A DNA stretch of 6,355 nt, taken from NCBI GenBank assembly GCA_031283785.1, contig JAITBC010000301.1, positions 1 through 6,355 on the forward strand, written 5' to 3'. Made by a program: the position numbers and the translations under genes. The DNA comes from Tannerella sp. Its GTDB lineage: Bacteria; Bacteroidota; Bacteroidia; Bacteroidales; Tannerellaceae. The notes below the pieces were generated by a model. The model was not told the DNA's origin. It was given only the letters and a program-made list of their open reading frames with translations, and ran no database searches. This document shows, piece by piece, positions 1 through 5,945 of the stretch (positions within the stretch are counted from its first letter, which is position 1; the number at the start of each line of letters is the position of its first letter).

Positions 1-562
1 GCTTATCAAAGTTGCCAATAACGAGGAGGTAAACGATTCCCAACATTAAACAAGTGCGTAATATCTCAATGTACGCATACACGTTCATTTTCTCGCGGGC
101 GATGATTATTGCATTATACGGGACTTGCGTTACGGTAATCATCGCGCTTGCAAGTGACAGTTGATAGACCCAACGGGCAGCCGTCATCCGGCTCTCGGGG
201 ATGACCATTTTGTTTTCCAAGTACCATAACCCTATTGTTTCTCCTATTACAAGAGTAATAAAAGCAATAATCACATGGATAGTTAAGGCAGCGGAGAATG
301 TTTTTTTCAGTTTTTCAAAATTCTGTTTTCCCAGTTCGACGGTCAGGAATCTTGACGTTGCTCCAGCCATCGAGCTGTTCAGGAAAAAGAAAATGCTGAC
401 CGCACTTGCGACAACAGTATTTAATCCAAAGTCGTCTTTTCCCAACGTAGCCAATATCACCCGTGACGTGTATAGACCGACTGCCATGGAAAATAACAGT
501 CTCATGTACAGGATGATCGTGTTCTTCGCTATTCGTTTATTATTTTCGGCTACTGAAGGCAT
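1..562 (-). CDS. Wzx-like polysaccharide flippase, N-terminal part (runs off the window)
   Basis: This gene probably encodes an inner-membrane flippase of the MATE/PST (Wzx) superfamily, which moves undecaprenyl-linked repeat units across the cytoplasmic membrane. The reading frame opens with ATG at 562 (protein start MPSVAENNKRIAKNTIILYM) and stays open for 187 codons to base 2; the C-terminal part lies outside. An in-frame TAA ten bases before the ATG leaves no earlier start. Hydrophobic stretches lie near residues 14-40, 47-70, 91-114 and 134-154, with another beginning near 171. They are separated by short basic loops, as expected for the first helices of a 12-14 helix transporter. The start, with a charged N-terminus followed by a helix ending in GLYTSRVILATLG, resembles flippases in Bacteroides capsule loci. 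It sits 64 bases after the HepT gene without a clear promoter of its own. The family call is from recognition; the exact substrate cannot be told. Confidence 0.85.
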   Translation of the reverse strand, partial: MPSVAENNKRIAKNTIILYMRLLFSMAVGLYTSRVILATLGKDDFGLNTVVASAVSIFFFLNSSMAGATSRFLTVELGKQNFEKLKKTFSAALTIHVIIAFITLVIGETIGLWYLENKMVIPESRMTAARWVYQLSLASAMITVTQVPYNAIIIAREKMNVYAYIEILRTCLMLGIVYLLVIGNFDK

Positions 563-626
563 TTTTGCTAATTATCTCAAACTCTCGTCTGTATAGAAAA
601 TTAAGTCGGAAGGAATTATTCTATTT

Positions 627-1034
627 TCATTTCGTGTTCCGCACTGCATCAACAAATTCGCGGAAGACGGGTATTTTATTCTTTATCGTAGCGTAAACAA
701 TGGCGAGATCTATTTTTTCATAGCGATGCACAATGAAATTGCGAAACTTGATCATGTCTGTATAGGCAGAATTGACGGGTATGATTCCGAGCTTTTGCAA
801 TTTTTCCATTGCCTCTACCGAAGTAGCTGCTGGCGTTTGTTTTTCAATGGCCAGAATACGTTCTGCGGTGTCGATCACGGCTTCTATGGCAATTTGTAAT
901 TCTCGCTCAACAGCCCTTTGAAGCATCACATTTTCCTGCAACAGGGCAAATGATGCGATGTTCCAGTATTCTATCTCGGATATCATTTCTTCAATGACTC
1001 TCAGTTTGTTCTCAACAATCCCATTGTACTTCAT
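627..1034 (-). CDS. hepT: HepT-like HEPN-domain RNase toxin
   Basis: This 135-residue helical protein belongs to the HepT (DUF86) branch of HEPN proteins, which are RNases that act as toxins in MntA-HepT pairs. The family signature RX4HXY is present as R98, H103 and Y105 in KFRNFIVHRYEKID; Arg and His are the RNase residues. By analogy with the Shewanella system, the Tyr is the likely site of AMP addition by MntA. The start at 1034 (MKYNGIVENKLRVIEEM) matches the usual family N-terminus. It overlaps the end of the upstream mntA-like gene by 23 bases in another frame, which suggests translational coupling. No membrane segment or signal peptide is visible. The family call is strong; that it acts as a toxin here is inferred from the intact motif and the partner gene. 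Confidence 0.9.
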   Translation of the reverse strand: MKYNGIVENKLRVIEEMISEIEYWNIASFALLQENVMLQRAVERELQIAIEAVIDTAERILAIEKQTPAATSVEAMEKLQKLGIIPVNSAYTDMIKFRNFIVHRYEKIDLAIVYATIKNKIPVFREFVDAVRNTK

Positions 1035-1425
1035 AACCGCGATATTCTAATTGTTTTTTCATCCAATACATCTCCTCTTCGTGCTGCCGGCATACGTAAG
1101 TATAGTAATCAACGTATTCGTCGAAATATTCTTCTCTGACAAAAAGTAATTTGCCTCGCAAGACCTCGAAAGCTAAAATAAAATTGCGTGTTTTTTGTAA
1201 TTCTACAATGTCGATGGGTATTTCTCTCCCGATTACTTTTTCCAACTGTTCTTCGATACGGAATCGAATAAACAAATCGGCGCCTTTGTAATAAACGGCA
1301 AGGTCTATATCGGATCGTTCTTTTACTGTTCCTTCTTGCGACGAGCCGAACAAGTATGCAAAAGCGACATCCGGAAAGTTTTCCCGAATCGCTTGCGCCA
1401 ATTGTTCGATATCTATTCGTTTCAT
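1012..1425 (-). CDS. mntA: MntA-like minimal nucleotidyltransferase antitoxin
   Basis: This 137-residue protein is a minimal nucleotidyltransferase of the MNT family, the antitoxin partner of HepT. The signature GSX10DXD is exact: G27-S28, ten residues, then D39-I-D41 (YLFGSSQEG...RSDIDLA). A third acidic residue, D72 in IPIDIVEL, completes the expected metal-binding triad. Known members transfer AMP from ATP onto a HepT tyrosine and thereby silence the RNase. I chose the start at 1425 (MKRIDIEQLAQAI), which matches the normal family N-terminus. An ATG at 1464 is in frame, but it would add 13 atypical residues and lies upstream of a candidate -7 box at 1452-1459. The 3' end overlaps hepT by 23 bases. 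The catalytic set appears complete, so the pair could be functional. Confidence 0.9.
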   Translation of the reverse strand: MKRIDIEQLAQAIRENFPDVAFAYLFGSSQEGTVKERSDIDLAVYYKGADLFIRFRIEEQLEKVIGREIPIDIVELQKTRNFILAFEVLRGKLLFVREEYFDEYVDYYTYVCRQHEEEMYWMKKQLEYRGYEVQWDC

Positions 1426-1451
1426 TGCCCGAAAGGATGAATTTATTGCTC

Positions 1452-1459
1452 CAAAGATA
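1452..1459 (-). promoter_or_regulatory. Candidate Bacteroidetes -7 box for mntA-hepT
   Basis: The minus strand reads TATCTTTG here, an exact match to the Bacteroidetes sigma-ABfr -7 consensus TAnnTTTG. Transcription would start near 1446, giving a leader of roughly 20 bases before the ATG at 1425. No good -33 TTTG is seen 19-21 bases further upstream; that region lies within the 3' end of the dehydrogenase gene and its hairpin. The toxin-antitoxin pair may therefore be transcribed independently of the sugar genes. An eight-base match with four fixed T/G positions can arise by chance, so this is tentative. Confidence 0.45.
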
Positions 1460-1462
1460 GTC

Positions 1463-1484
1463 AAAAAAACAGTAAAAACTACCG
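1463..1484 (-). terminator. Weak candidate intrinsic terminator after the dehydrogenase gene
   Basis: On the minus strand a five-pair stem (CGGTA / TACTG, with one G-T wobble) encloses a five-base loop and is followed directly by seven T residues. The TAG stop codon of the dehydrogenase gene spans the loop-proximal end of the 5' arm and the first loop base. The stem is short and not GC-rich, so termination would be partial at best. Its position, between the sugar-nucleotide genes and the toxin-antitoxin pair, makes biological sense. Confidence 0.35.
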
Positions 1485-2729
1485 TAAAGGGTTGGAAGTT
1501 TTTATCCGGTAGGTGAGCTTGCTGTTGAACTCCACGCCGCGGAATACGTCGTGATCCACGGCAAGGATGGCGGCGTCGAACGGGCCGGCAGGCATGCTTG
1601 TTAGGATATCAAGACCATACTCGCGCTTTACATCCGCGGGATCGGCCCATGGATCGTGGATCGTAACATTTATATCGTACTCGCGCAACTTCCGTACAAT
1701 GTCTATCACCTTCGTGTTGCGGACGTCGGGGCAGTTTTCCTTGAATGTGATCCCCAAGATCAACACGTAGGATCCCCTCACTTGTATCCCCTCCCGGATC
1801 ATCTGCTTCACTACCTCGTCGGCGACGTATTGTCCCATGCCATCATTCACGCGGCGACCGGCGAGGATGATCTCGGGATGATAGCCGTACTCCTGCGCTT
1901 TTTGCGCCAGGTAGTAGGGATCGACCCCAATGCAGTGGCCGCCGACGAGTCCCGGTTTGAAGGGGAGGAAGTTCCATTTCGTGCCGGCGGCTTCCAGAAC
2001 GGCGTTGACGTCGATGCCCATCCTGTCGAAAATTTTCTTCAACTCGTTGACGAAGGCAATATTGATGTCGCGCTGAGAGTTTTCGATCACCTTCGCCGCC
2101 TCGGCTATACGGATTGTCGGAGCAAGGTGCGTGCCTGCCTTGATGACGGAGGCGTAGAGAGCGTTCACACGGAGAGCGGCTTCGGGCGTAGAGCCGGAGG
2201 TGATCTTCTTTATCTTTTCTACCGTATGTTCTTTGTCGCCCGGATTGATGCGTTCGGGCGAATATCCGGCAAAGAAATCTTTATTAAAGATTAAACCGGA
2301 GGTCTTTTCTATAACGGGGATACAATCTTCTTCCGTGGCGCCGGGGTAAACTGTCGATTCGTAAATTACGACGTCGCCTTTCGAGAGAACCTTGCCGACG
2401 GTTTCGCTGGCTTTATACAAAGGAGTTAAATCGGGACGGTTGTTTTTATCCACCGGGGTCGGTACGGTAACGATATAAACTGTGCAATCCCGAATATCGT
2501 CCGGGAGAGAGGTGCAATATAATCCAATGTCGTCGTTCAACTCGCTTTTTAATACCGACCGGAGAGTTGTTTCGTCTATCTCTAATGTGCGATCCGTACC
2601 GGTTTTTAACTCGTTTACACGGGTTTTGTTTATATCAAACCCGACAACGGGGTATTTCGTTGCAAACAATCTTGCAAGAGGTAAGCCTACGTATCCAAGG
2701 CCAATCACGCCTATTTTAGTTTCCGTCAT
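1479..2729 (-). CDS. UDP-N-acetyl-hexosamine 6-dehydrogenase (TviB/WbpA-like)
   Basis: This 416-residue cytoplasmic enzyme belongs to the UDP-glucose/GDP-mannose dehydrogenase family. It would oxidise C6 of UDP-GlcNAc (or UDP-GalNAc) to the uronic acid in two NAD+-dependent steps. The Rossmann motif is [14 protein letters not shown] (G10, G12, G15). The central region carries [11 protein letters not shown] (124-134), SPERINPGD (157-165) and [11 protein letters not shown] (211-221). The catalytic cysteine is C266 in [17 protein letters not shown]. The UDP-binding C-terminal domain spans about 318-400. The sequence around C266, with [12 protein letters not shown] before it, resembles the TviB/WbpA/WecC branch more than UDP-glucose dehydrogenases. 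I chose the start at 2729 ([12 protein letters not shown]), as in the family. An in-frame ATG at 2777 would add 16 unusual residues and overlap the epimerase gene. The 23-base gap to that gene indicates an operon. Which hexosamine is the true substrate is inference. Confidence 0.92.
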   Translation of the reverse strand: MTETKIGVIGLGYVGLPLARLFATKYPVVGFDINKTRVNELKTGTDRTLEIDETTLRSVLKSELNDDIGLYCTSLPDDIRDCTVYIVTVPTPVDKNNRPDLTPLYKASETVGKVLSKGDVVIYESTVYPGATEEDCIPVIEKTSGLIFNKDFFAGYSPERINPGDKEHTVEKIKKITSGSTPEAALRVNALYASVIKAGTHLAPTIRIAEAAKVIENSQRDINIAFVNELKKIFDRMGIDVNAVLEAAGTKWNFLPFKPGLVGGHCIGVDPYYLAQKAQEYGYHPEIILAGRRVNDGMGQYVADEVVKQMIREGIQVRGSYVLILGITFKENCPDVRNTKVIDIVRKLREYDINVTIHDPWADPADVKREYGLDILTSMPAGPFDAAILAVDHDVFRGVEFNSKLTYRIKTSNPLR

Positions 2730-2752
2730 TATATTACTATTAATTATTTTAA

Positions 2753-3727
2753 TTATTTTAGATTTTCCCAATACCATTTTACAGCTTCTTTCAGGCCGCT
2801 TCTCATCGTATATTCGGGCGAATAGCCCAGCAGTCTTTTCGCCTTATCGACAGCGGCTTGCGAGTGAGGAATATCGCCGACACGATGCGGGCCATGCGTG
2901 GGGTGGACGGCAGCAATGGCGGGGTCGTACTCGCTCAAAAATTCCTGCAGGTAGTCGCACAACTGGTTGAGCGTGGTGCGCTCGCCATAGGCGGTGTTAT
3001 ATACCTGATTGAGGGCGTCCGGATTCGTGGCGGATATCGCCAAGAGGTTCATTTGTATCACGTTGTCGATGCAGGTGAAGTCGCGGCTGTACTCGCCGTC
3101 GCCGTTGATGTTCGGGGCCTCGTGCCGGATGTATTGTTTCACAAACAGCGGAATCACAGCGGCATAGGCTCCGTTGGGATCTTGCCGGCGGCCAAAAACA
3201 TTGAAATACCGCAAACCGATGTATTCCATGCCATACGTACGGGCAAAAACATCGGCATACAGTTCATTCACGTACTTCGTAACAGCATAGGGCGAGAGTG
3301 GCTTGCCGATAACGTCCTCCACCTTAGGAAGCGACGGCGAATCTCCATACGTAGAGGAACTTGCCGCAAAAATAAAGCGCTTTATCCCGACTTCTTGCGA
3401 GGCGAGCAGCATGTTCAAAAATCCGCCTACATTTACGTCGTTCGTCGTTAACGGGTCTTTTATCGAGCGAGGAACAGATCCCAGCGCCGCCTCGTGCAAT
3501 ACATACTCCGCACCTTCTACGGCTTTCCGGCAATCTTCCGGATTGCGTATGTCGCCCACTATCAGGCGGAACGTGTCCGGATAGCGAGAAAAGAGCGGAA
3601 GTATATTTTCCACGTGTCCTGTGGAGAAATTGTCGAGACATACCACTTTGTCGCCCGTCTCCAGCAAGGCCTCGCAAAGATTGGAACCGATAAAACCGGC
3701 CCCTCCCGTAATTAATATTTTTCGCAT
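2753..3727 (-). CDS. UDP-N-acetylglucosamine 4-epimerase, NAD-dependent SDR (TviC/WbpP-like)
   Basis: This complete 324-residue enzyme is an extended short-chain dehydrogenase/reductase that inverts C4 of UDP-GlcNAc or its uronic acid form. The NAD-binding motif GGAGFIG lies at 8-14, followed by D32 at the end of the second strand (CLDNFSTG). The catalytic Ser sits in SSSTYGD (123-129) and the catalytic pair is Y147/K151 in YAVTK. The blocks [32 protein letters not shown] and [23 protein letters not shown] are characteristic of the TviC/WbpP group. Known members are somewhat longer, mainly through an N-terminal extension absent here. With the dehydrogenase 23 bases downstream it would supply UDP-GalNAcA, the sugar of Salmonella Vi antigen and some Pseudomonas O-antigens. 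Its ATG lies five bases after the end of a duplicated phosphatase fragment, so the original promoter context has probably changed. No convincing promoter is seen directly upstream. Confidence 0.93.
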   Translation of the reverse strand: MRKILITGGAGFIGSNLCEALLETGDKVVCLDNFSTGHVENILPLFSRYPDTFRLIVGDIRNPEDCRKAVEGAEYVLHEAALGSVPRSIKDPLTTNDVNVGGFLNMLLASQEVGIKRFIFAASSSTYGDSPSLPKVEDVIGKPLSPYAVTKYVNELYADVFARTYGMEYIGLRYFNVFGRRQDPNGAYAAVIPLFVKQYIRHEAPNINGDGEYSRDFTCIDNVIQMNLLAISATNPDALNQVYNTAYGERTTLNQLCDYLQEFLSEYDPAIAAVHPTHGPHRVGDIPHSQAAVDKAKRLLGYSPEYTMRSGLKEAVKWYWENLK

Positions 3728-3732
3728 TTATT

Positions 3733-3881
3733 TTATATTCTATTAGAAATTATCTCTCCCCCAAACGGCCGCTACGGGGATACGAATGTTGCTGGTTTCG
3801 CCCAATACCGACAAATGATGCACATCGCTCCCCGCCACATCGTACATCCCAAGCGAGAGGAGTTTTTTGCTTTTTTTCTTT
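3733..3881. repeat. Direct repeat copy 1 (phosphatase gene 3' end)
   Basis: This 149-base stretch is nearly identical to 5798-5945 in the same orientation. I see two substitutions (A/G in GCTACGG versus GCTGCGG, and C/T in CTCCCCGCC versus CTCCCTGCC) and one extra C in the run near 3758-3763. The homology continues beyond this block in a weaker form to about 3950, including a shared TTAACAGGGA. The two copies bracket the ATPase gene and about 1.9 kb of sequence. Confidence 0.95.
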
Positions 3882-3950
3882 TGATTTTCCAATGGGTATT
3901 TCTTTTTCCTTTTCCCTGTTAAGGGATTCATAAACAGGAGCTGAATTCCC
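3743..3950 (-). pseudogene. Degraded 3' fragment of a CpsB/YwqE-like phosphatase gene (second copy)
   Basis: The frame ending with TAA at 3743 encodes KKKSKKLLSLGMYDVAGSDV and ...GETSNIRIPVAAVWG, the same C-terminal block as the phosphatase at 5798-6355, including the GSDVHH metal-site motif. A one-base insertion in a C run changes the last residues to GRDNF instead of GEIISNRI. Upstream, QLLFMNPLTGKRKKKYP corresponds loosely to QLNLFSLTGSYGTEI, with an apparent insertion of about 15 bases and other small indels. All N-terminal motifs (TPH, LVETS, LAHPERY) are absent. It is therefore a remnant of about 60-70 codons that should not fold as an enzyme. An internal ATG at 3931 would give a 62-residue peptide, but there is no reason to think it is made. 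The 3' end lies 15 bases before the epimerase start. Confidence 0.8.
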
Positions 3951-4132
3951 TGACGGACAATCCGGCACGTTTACACCCGGCATTTTCTATTGATATGTTT
4001 GGCCTATACGGGCAATGCACTTAACTATGCCGGGTGCAGTATAATATTGCTGTTACCCATGCCCATTACTATTTTTCGCCTTTCTGTTTATCTTTTGCGG
4101 TTACCGGATCAATAACATTTTCTTTCTTCCGT
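3951..4132. other. Non-coding spacer downstream of the ATPase gene, with a 10-bp inverted repeat
   Basis: No convincing gene is seen between the ATPase stop and the phosphatase fragment. CACCCGGCAT at 3974-3983 and ATGCCGGGTG at 4027-4036 form a perfect 10-bp inverted repeat around 43 bases. The loop is too long and lacks a flanking T run, so it does not look like an intrinsic terminator. It could be an end-repeat remnant of an inserted element, a protein site or an RNA stem. A short frame just after the ATPase stop (about 23 codons ending near 4061) is open, but it has no start and no recognisable content. Confidence 0.5.
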
Positions 4133-5509
4133 TCATTTTCGCAACGCCGACAAAATATCCTCCGAAGAAAAAACGATTCCTTTGTGCCGGTTTTCCGGTT
4201 TATGTTTTAAGAAAAGGACAGGAACAATGGTTTTTCCTTCCGCAAAAGGTAATAAACCGGCTTTTTCTTTCAAAGAAGTCCCAAGTTCTTCAAGATTAAT
4301 TTCTTTATCGCTCCACTTACATTCTCCTGCTAACAGATAATGGCCGTCCTGCGAATCGGCTACAACATCTAATTCTATTTGCCGGTCTTTCGACGGACTT
4401 CCCCACCACCGCAAAGCCGGATTAAACGCAATTCCATTTATATTTAAACACGGGACAGCTTCTCTACACAATTTTTCCCAGTAAAATGACACATATCCCG
4501 CAAACTGTTCTCTGATACGCATCAAAACAGTGTCAATTTGCTCGATTTCAATAAAAGAACGATTGGGAACTACAAAACGGAAATAAAAATTCAAAAAAGG
4601 ATCTGCTATTTTGTAAAGATTTTTTTTGGTACTTTTATAATTTTCACCATAAGGAGTTTCGCGCTCAATGTATCCAAGATTTAACAATTTATCCAAAGGA
4701 TTTGCTAAATGAGTTGCCGGTTTTTCCATACGACTCGCAATTTCGGATAAACGATTACACCCTGAAGCAATGAATGAAAGGATGGTAAATGAATGTACCG
4801 TATCCCGCATATCATCCAAAAACAAACGAACAGGTTCATCATACAGCACGCCTTGCGATGTAAAAAGATGATATTTCAACGCTTTCTGTAAATCCGGTTC
4901 CGTCAACCGCAATTCCCAATAACGGGGAATGCCACCCCAAACACTGTATTCTTCAATCGTTTCTATAGCTGTACACGACAATACTTCCTGAAGATAAGGC
5001 GCTTTCATTGGGCCGATTTTCATAATCTCGTCTGCCCTGCCGAACAAAGGAGCCGTACTGTCTAAAATTAAACCATGCATCAATTGCTGAGAAGAACCGC
5101 AAATAATCAAATTAAACTTCAAACTTGCTTTGCCGTCAATCATCTTTTGAAGAACAGCAGGTAATTCCGGCGTGCTTTTCACCAGATAGGGAAATTCATC
5201 CAGACAAAGCGTAATTTTCCGGTTCAACCGCAAATTCAAATTTTCAAAAAGTATTTCCCAAGTTGGATATATTACCTTGTCAAATCCTTCTATAACAACG
5301 GCTATCACTTTGGCTAATAAATTGCGTTGTTGACTGGCTTCCGACTGGTCGGCCATAAAATAAATATCCACAGGCGTTAAAACTTGTTTAATGAGTCGGG
5401 ATTTCCCACAACGCCTTCTCCCATAGAGAACAATAAACGACGCTTCTTGTTTTTCCAGCGCCTTTCTCAAGCGGGTTTGCTCAGATATTCTATTTACAAA
5501 CGGAATCAT
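4133..5509 (-). CDS. AAA-type ATPase with C-terminal PD-(D/E)XK-like domain (ATPase_2/DUF234 family)
   Basis: This complete 458-residue protein belongs to the prokaryotic ATP-binding proteins that join an 'archaeal ATPase' P-loop domain to a DUF234-like nuclease-fold domain. Walker A is GRRRCGKS (30-37). Walker B is ITLCLDEFPYL (99-109, D104/E105). A sensor-like IICGSS (135-140) follows, and FGRADEI and WGGIPRYWEL are typical of the group. Residues about 240-285 look like a winged helix (LSEIASRMEKPATHLANPLDKLLNLGYIERE). The C-terminus carries IELDVVADSQDG and AGECKW, giving D381 and E396-X-K398 of a PD-(D/E)XK active site. No membrane segment is visible. The cellular role of this family is not established; roles in mobile DNA or defence have been considered. 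The start at 5509 (MIPFVNRISEQTRL) matches the family. The gene is richer in A/T than the sugar-nucleotide genes and lies between two direct repeats, consistent with acquisition. Confidence 0.88.
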   Translation of the reverse strand: MIPFVNRISEQTRLRKALEKQEASFIVLYGRRRCGKSRLIKQVLTPVDIYFMADQSEASQQRNLLAKVIAVVIEGFDKVIYPTWEILFENLNLRLNRKITLCLDEFPYLVKSTPELPAVLQKMIDGKASLKFNLIICGSSQQLMHGLILDSTAPLFGRADEIMKIGPMKAPYLQEVLSCTAIETIEEYSVWGGIPRYWELRLTEPDLQKALKYHLFTSQGVLYDEPVRLFLDDMRDTVHSFTILSFIASGCNRLSEIASRMEKPATHLANPLDKLLNLGYIERETPYGENYKSTKKNLYKIADPFLNFYFRFVVPNRSFIEIEQIDTVLMRIREQFAGYVSFYWEKLCREAVPCLNINGIAFNPALRWWGSPSKDRQIELDVVADSQDGHYLLAGECKWSDKEINLEELGTSLKEKAGLLPFAEGKTIVPVLFLKHKPENRHKGIVFSSEDILSALRK

Positions 5510-5520
5510 ATAAAAATATT

Positions 5521-5551
5521 ATGTTCGACAAAAATAATGTTTTTCAAACAT
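5521..5551 (-). promoter_or_regulatory. Imperfect 31-bp palindrome upstream of the ATPase gene (possible operator)
   Basis: Two 15-base arms around one central base match at 12 of 15 positions (minus-strand arms ATGTTTGAAAAACAT and ATTTTTGTCGAACAT). The palindrome begins 11 bases before the ATPase ATG. One arm covers all but the outermost base of the candidate -7 box, so it would cover the transcription start. That is where a repressor, possibly the protein itself through its winged helix, would bind. It could instead form a hairpin in the leader. The arms are clear in the sequence; the role is inferred. Confidence 0.45.
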
Positions 5552-5577
5552 AATTCAAAATAAAATTGAATAAACAA
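5545..5577 (-). promoter_or_regulatory. Candidate Bacteroidetes promoter of the ATPase gene
   Basis: The minus strand has TATGTTTG at 5552-5545, an exact TAnnTTTG -7 match. A TTG at 5577-5575 lies 22 bases upstream, slightly beyond the usual 19-21 base spacing for the -33 element. The surroundings are very A/T-rich. Transcription would start near 5540, about 30 bases before the ATG at 5509. This would give the ATPase its own promoter, apart from the polysaccharide operon. Confidence 0.5.
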
Positions 5578-5581
5578 CTTG

Positions 5582-5651
5582 CTTTGTGTAACTTCTTCGA
5601 CTTCGTGGTTCATTTCTTTTTCAACCACAAAGTCGCATAAGTCGCACAAAG
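5582..5651. repeat. Long imperfect inverted repeat (29-bp arms, 12-base loop)
   Basis: The left arm (5582-5610) and right arm (5623-5651) are complementary at 24 of 29 positions, with the innermost six (GTGGTT/AACCAC) and outermost seven (CTTTGTG/CACAAAG) pairs perfect. Within the right arm the unit GTCGCA occurs twice, ten bases apart. Sequences of the type 'AACCACAAAGTCGCACAAAG' resemble a dispersed intergenic hairpin I recall from Bacteroidetes genomes, but I could not search for copies. It sits between a coding remnant and the ATPase promoter. It could be a REP/MITE-like element, a terminator-like RNA hairpin, or both; no long T run follows on either strand. Confidence 0.7.
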
Positions 5652-5654
5652 TTT

Positions 5655-5792
5655 TCATTCATCAGCGCCATTTTCTTTGCCTTTTCTTTTCCTTGCTGCA
5701 GTATTCACCACATTTCGAGCATTATTGTAAAGAGTAAAAAATTCCGGAGATGAAGTTTTAATCAATCGGATAAGTTTGTCCCACTTGTCATA
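5655..5792 (-). pseudogene. Orphan 3' coding remnant of an unrecognised gene
   Basis: A frame with protein-like composition runs for 45 residues from YDKWDKLIRLIKTSSPEFFT through LYNNARNVVNTAARKRKGKE to NGADE and a TGA at 5655. There is no start codon. The frame can be followed back only a few codons to a stop at the edge of the direct repeat, so its 5' part appears cut off at the repeat boundary. The mix of hydrophobic, aromatic and charged residues, with a Lys/Arg-rich tail, looks like the true C-terminus of a protein. I do not recognise the family. It may belong to the DNA that arrived with the ATPase gene. Chance openness cannot be excluded at this length. Confidence 0.45.
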
Positions 5793-5797
5793 AATAA

Positions 5798-5945
5798 TTA
5801 TATTCTATTAGAAATTATCTCTCCCCAAACGGCCGCTGCGGGGATACGAATGTTGCTGGTTTCGCCCAATACCGACAAATGATGCACATCGCTCCCTGCC
5901 ACATCGTACATCCCAAGCGAGAGGAGTTTTTTGCTTTTTTTCTTT
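5798..5945. repeat. Direct repeat copy 2 (phosphatase gene 3' end)
   Basis: This 148-base stretch is the partner of 3733-3881, in the same orientation and differing by two substitutions and one base of length. Its left edge coincides exactly with the TAA stop codon of the phosphatase frame (5798-5800). The 1.9 kb between the copies holds the remnant, the hairpin, the ATPase gene and the spacer. Confidence 0.95.

Noticed and set aside
201..596. Plus-strand open frame of 131 codons
   Set aside because: It lies opposite the flippase gene, whose minus-strand product has clear family features; the plus-strand product resembles nothing known.
1426..1464. Earlier ATG (1464) for mntA
   Set aside because: The added residues do not fit the family, and the candidate -7 box lies within this stretch.
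1656..2294. Plus-strand open frame of 212 codons
   Set aside because: It is antisense to the dehydrogenase gene in a GC-rich region, where long shadow frames are common, and has no recognisable domain.
2730..2777. Earlier ATG (2777) for the dehydrogenase
   Set aside because: It would add 16 lysine/isoleucine-rich residues before the Rossmann motif and overlap the epimerase coding end; the family start fits 2729.
2858..3451. Plus-strand open frame of 197 codons
   Set aside because: It is antisense to the epimerase gene, whose motifs are complete, and its product has low-complexity, shadow-like composition.
3750..3983. Minus-strand 77-codon frame through the phosphatase fragment
   Set aside because: It reads the duplicated phosphatase block in the wrong frame; the frame ending at 3743 preserves the GSDVHH motif.
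4059..4135. Possible frameshifted extension of the ATPase (about 23 codons in the +1 frame)
   Set aside because: The ATPase already ends at a normal family length, and the extension has no recognisable content.
5582..5651. CRISPR repeat or tRNA
   Set aside because: There are only two inverted arms with no spacers, and no cloverleaf can be drawn; it is a single hairpin.
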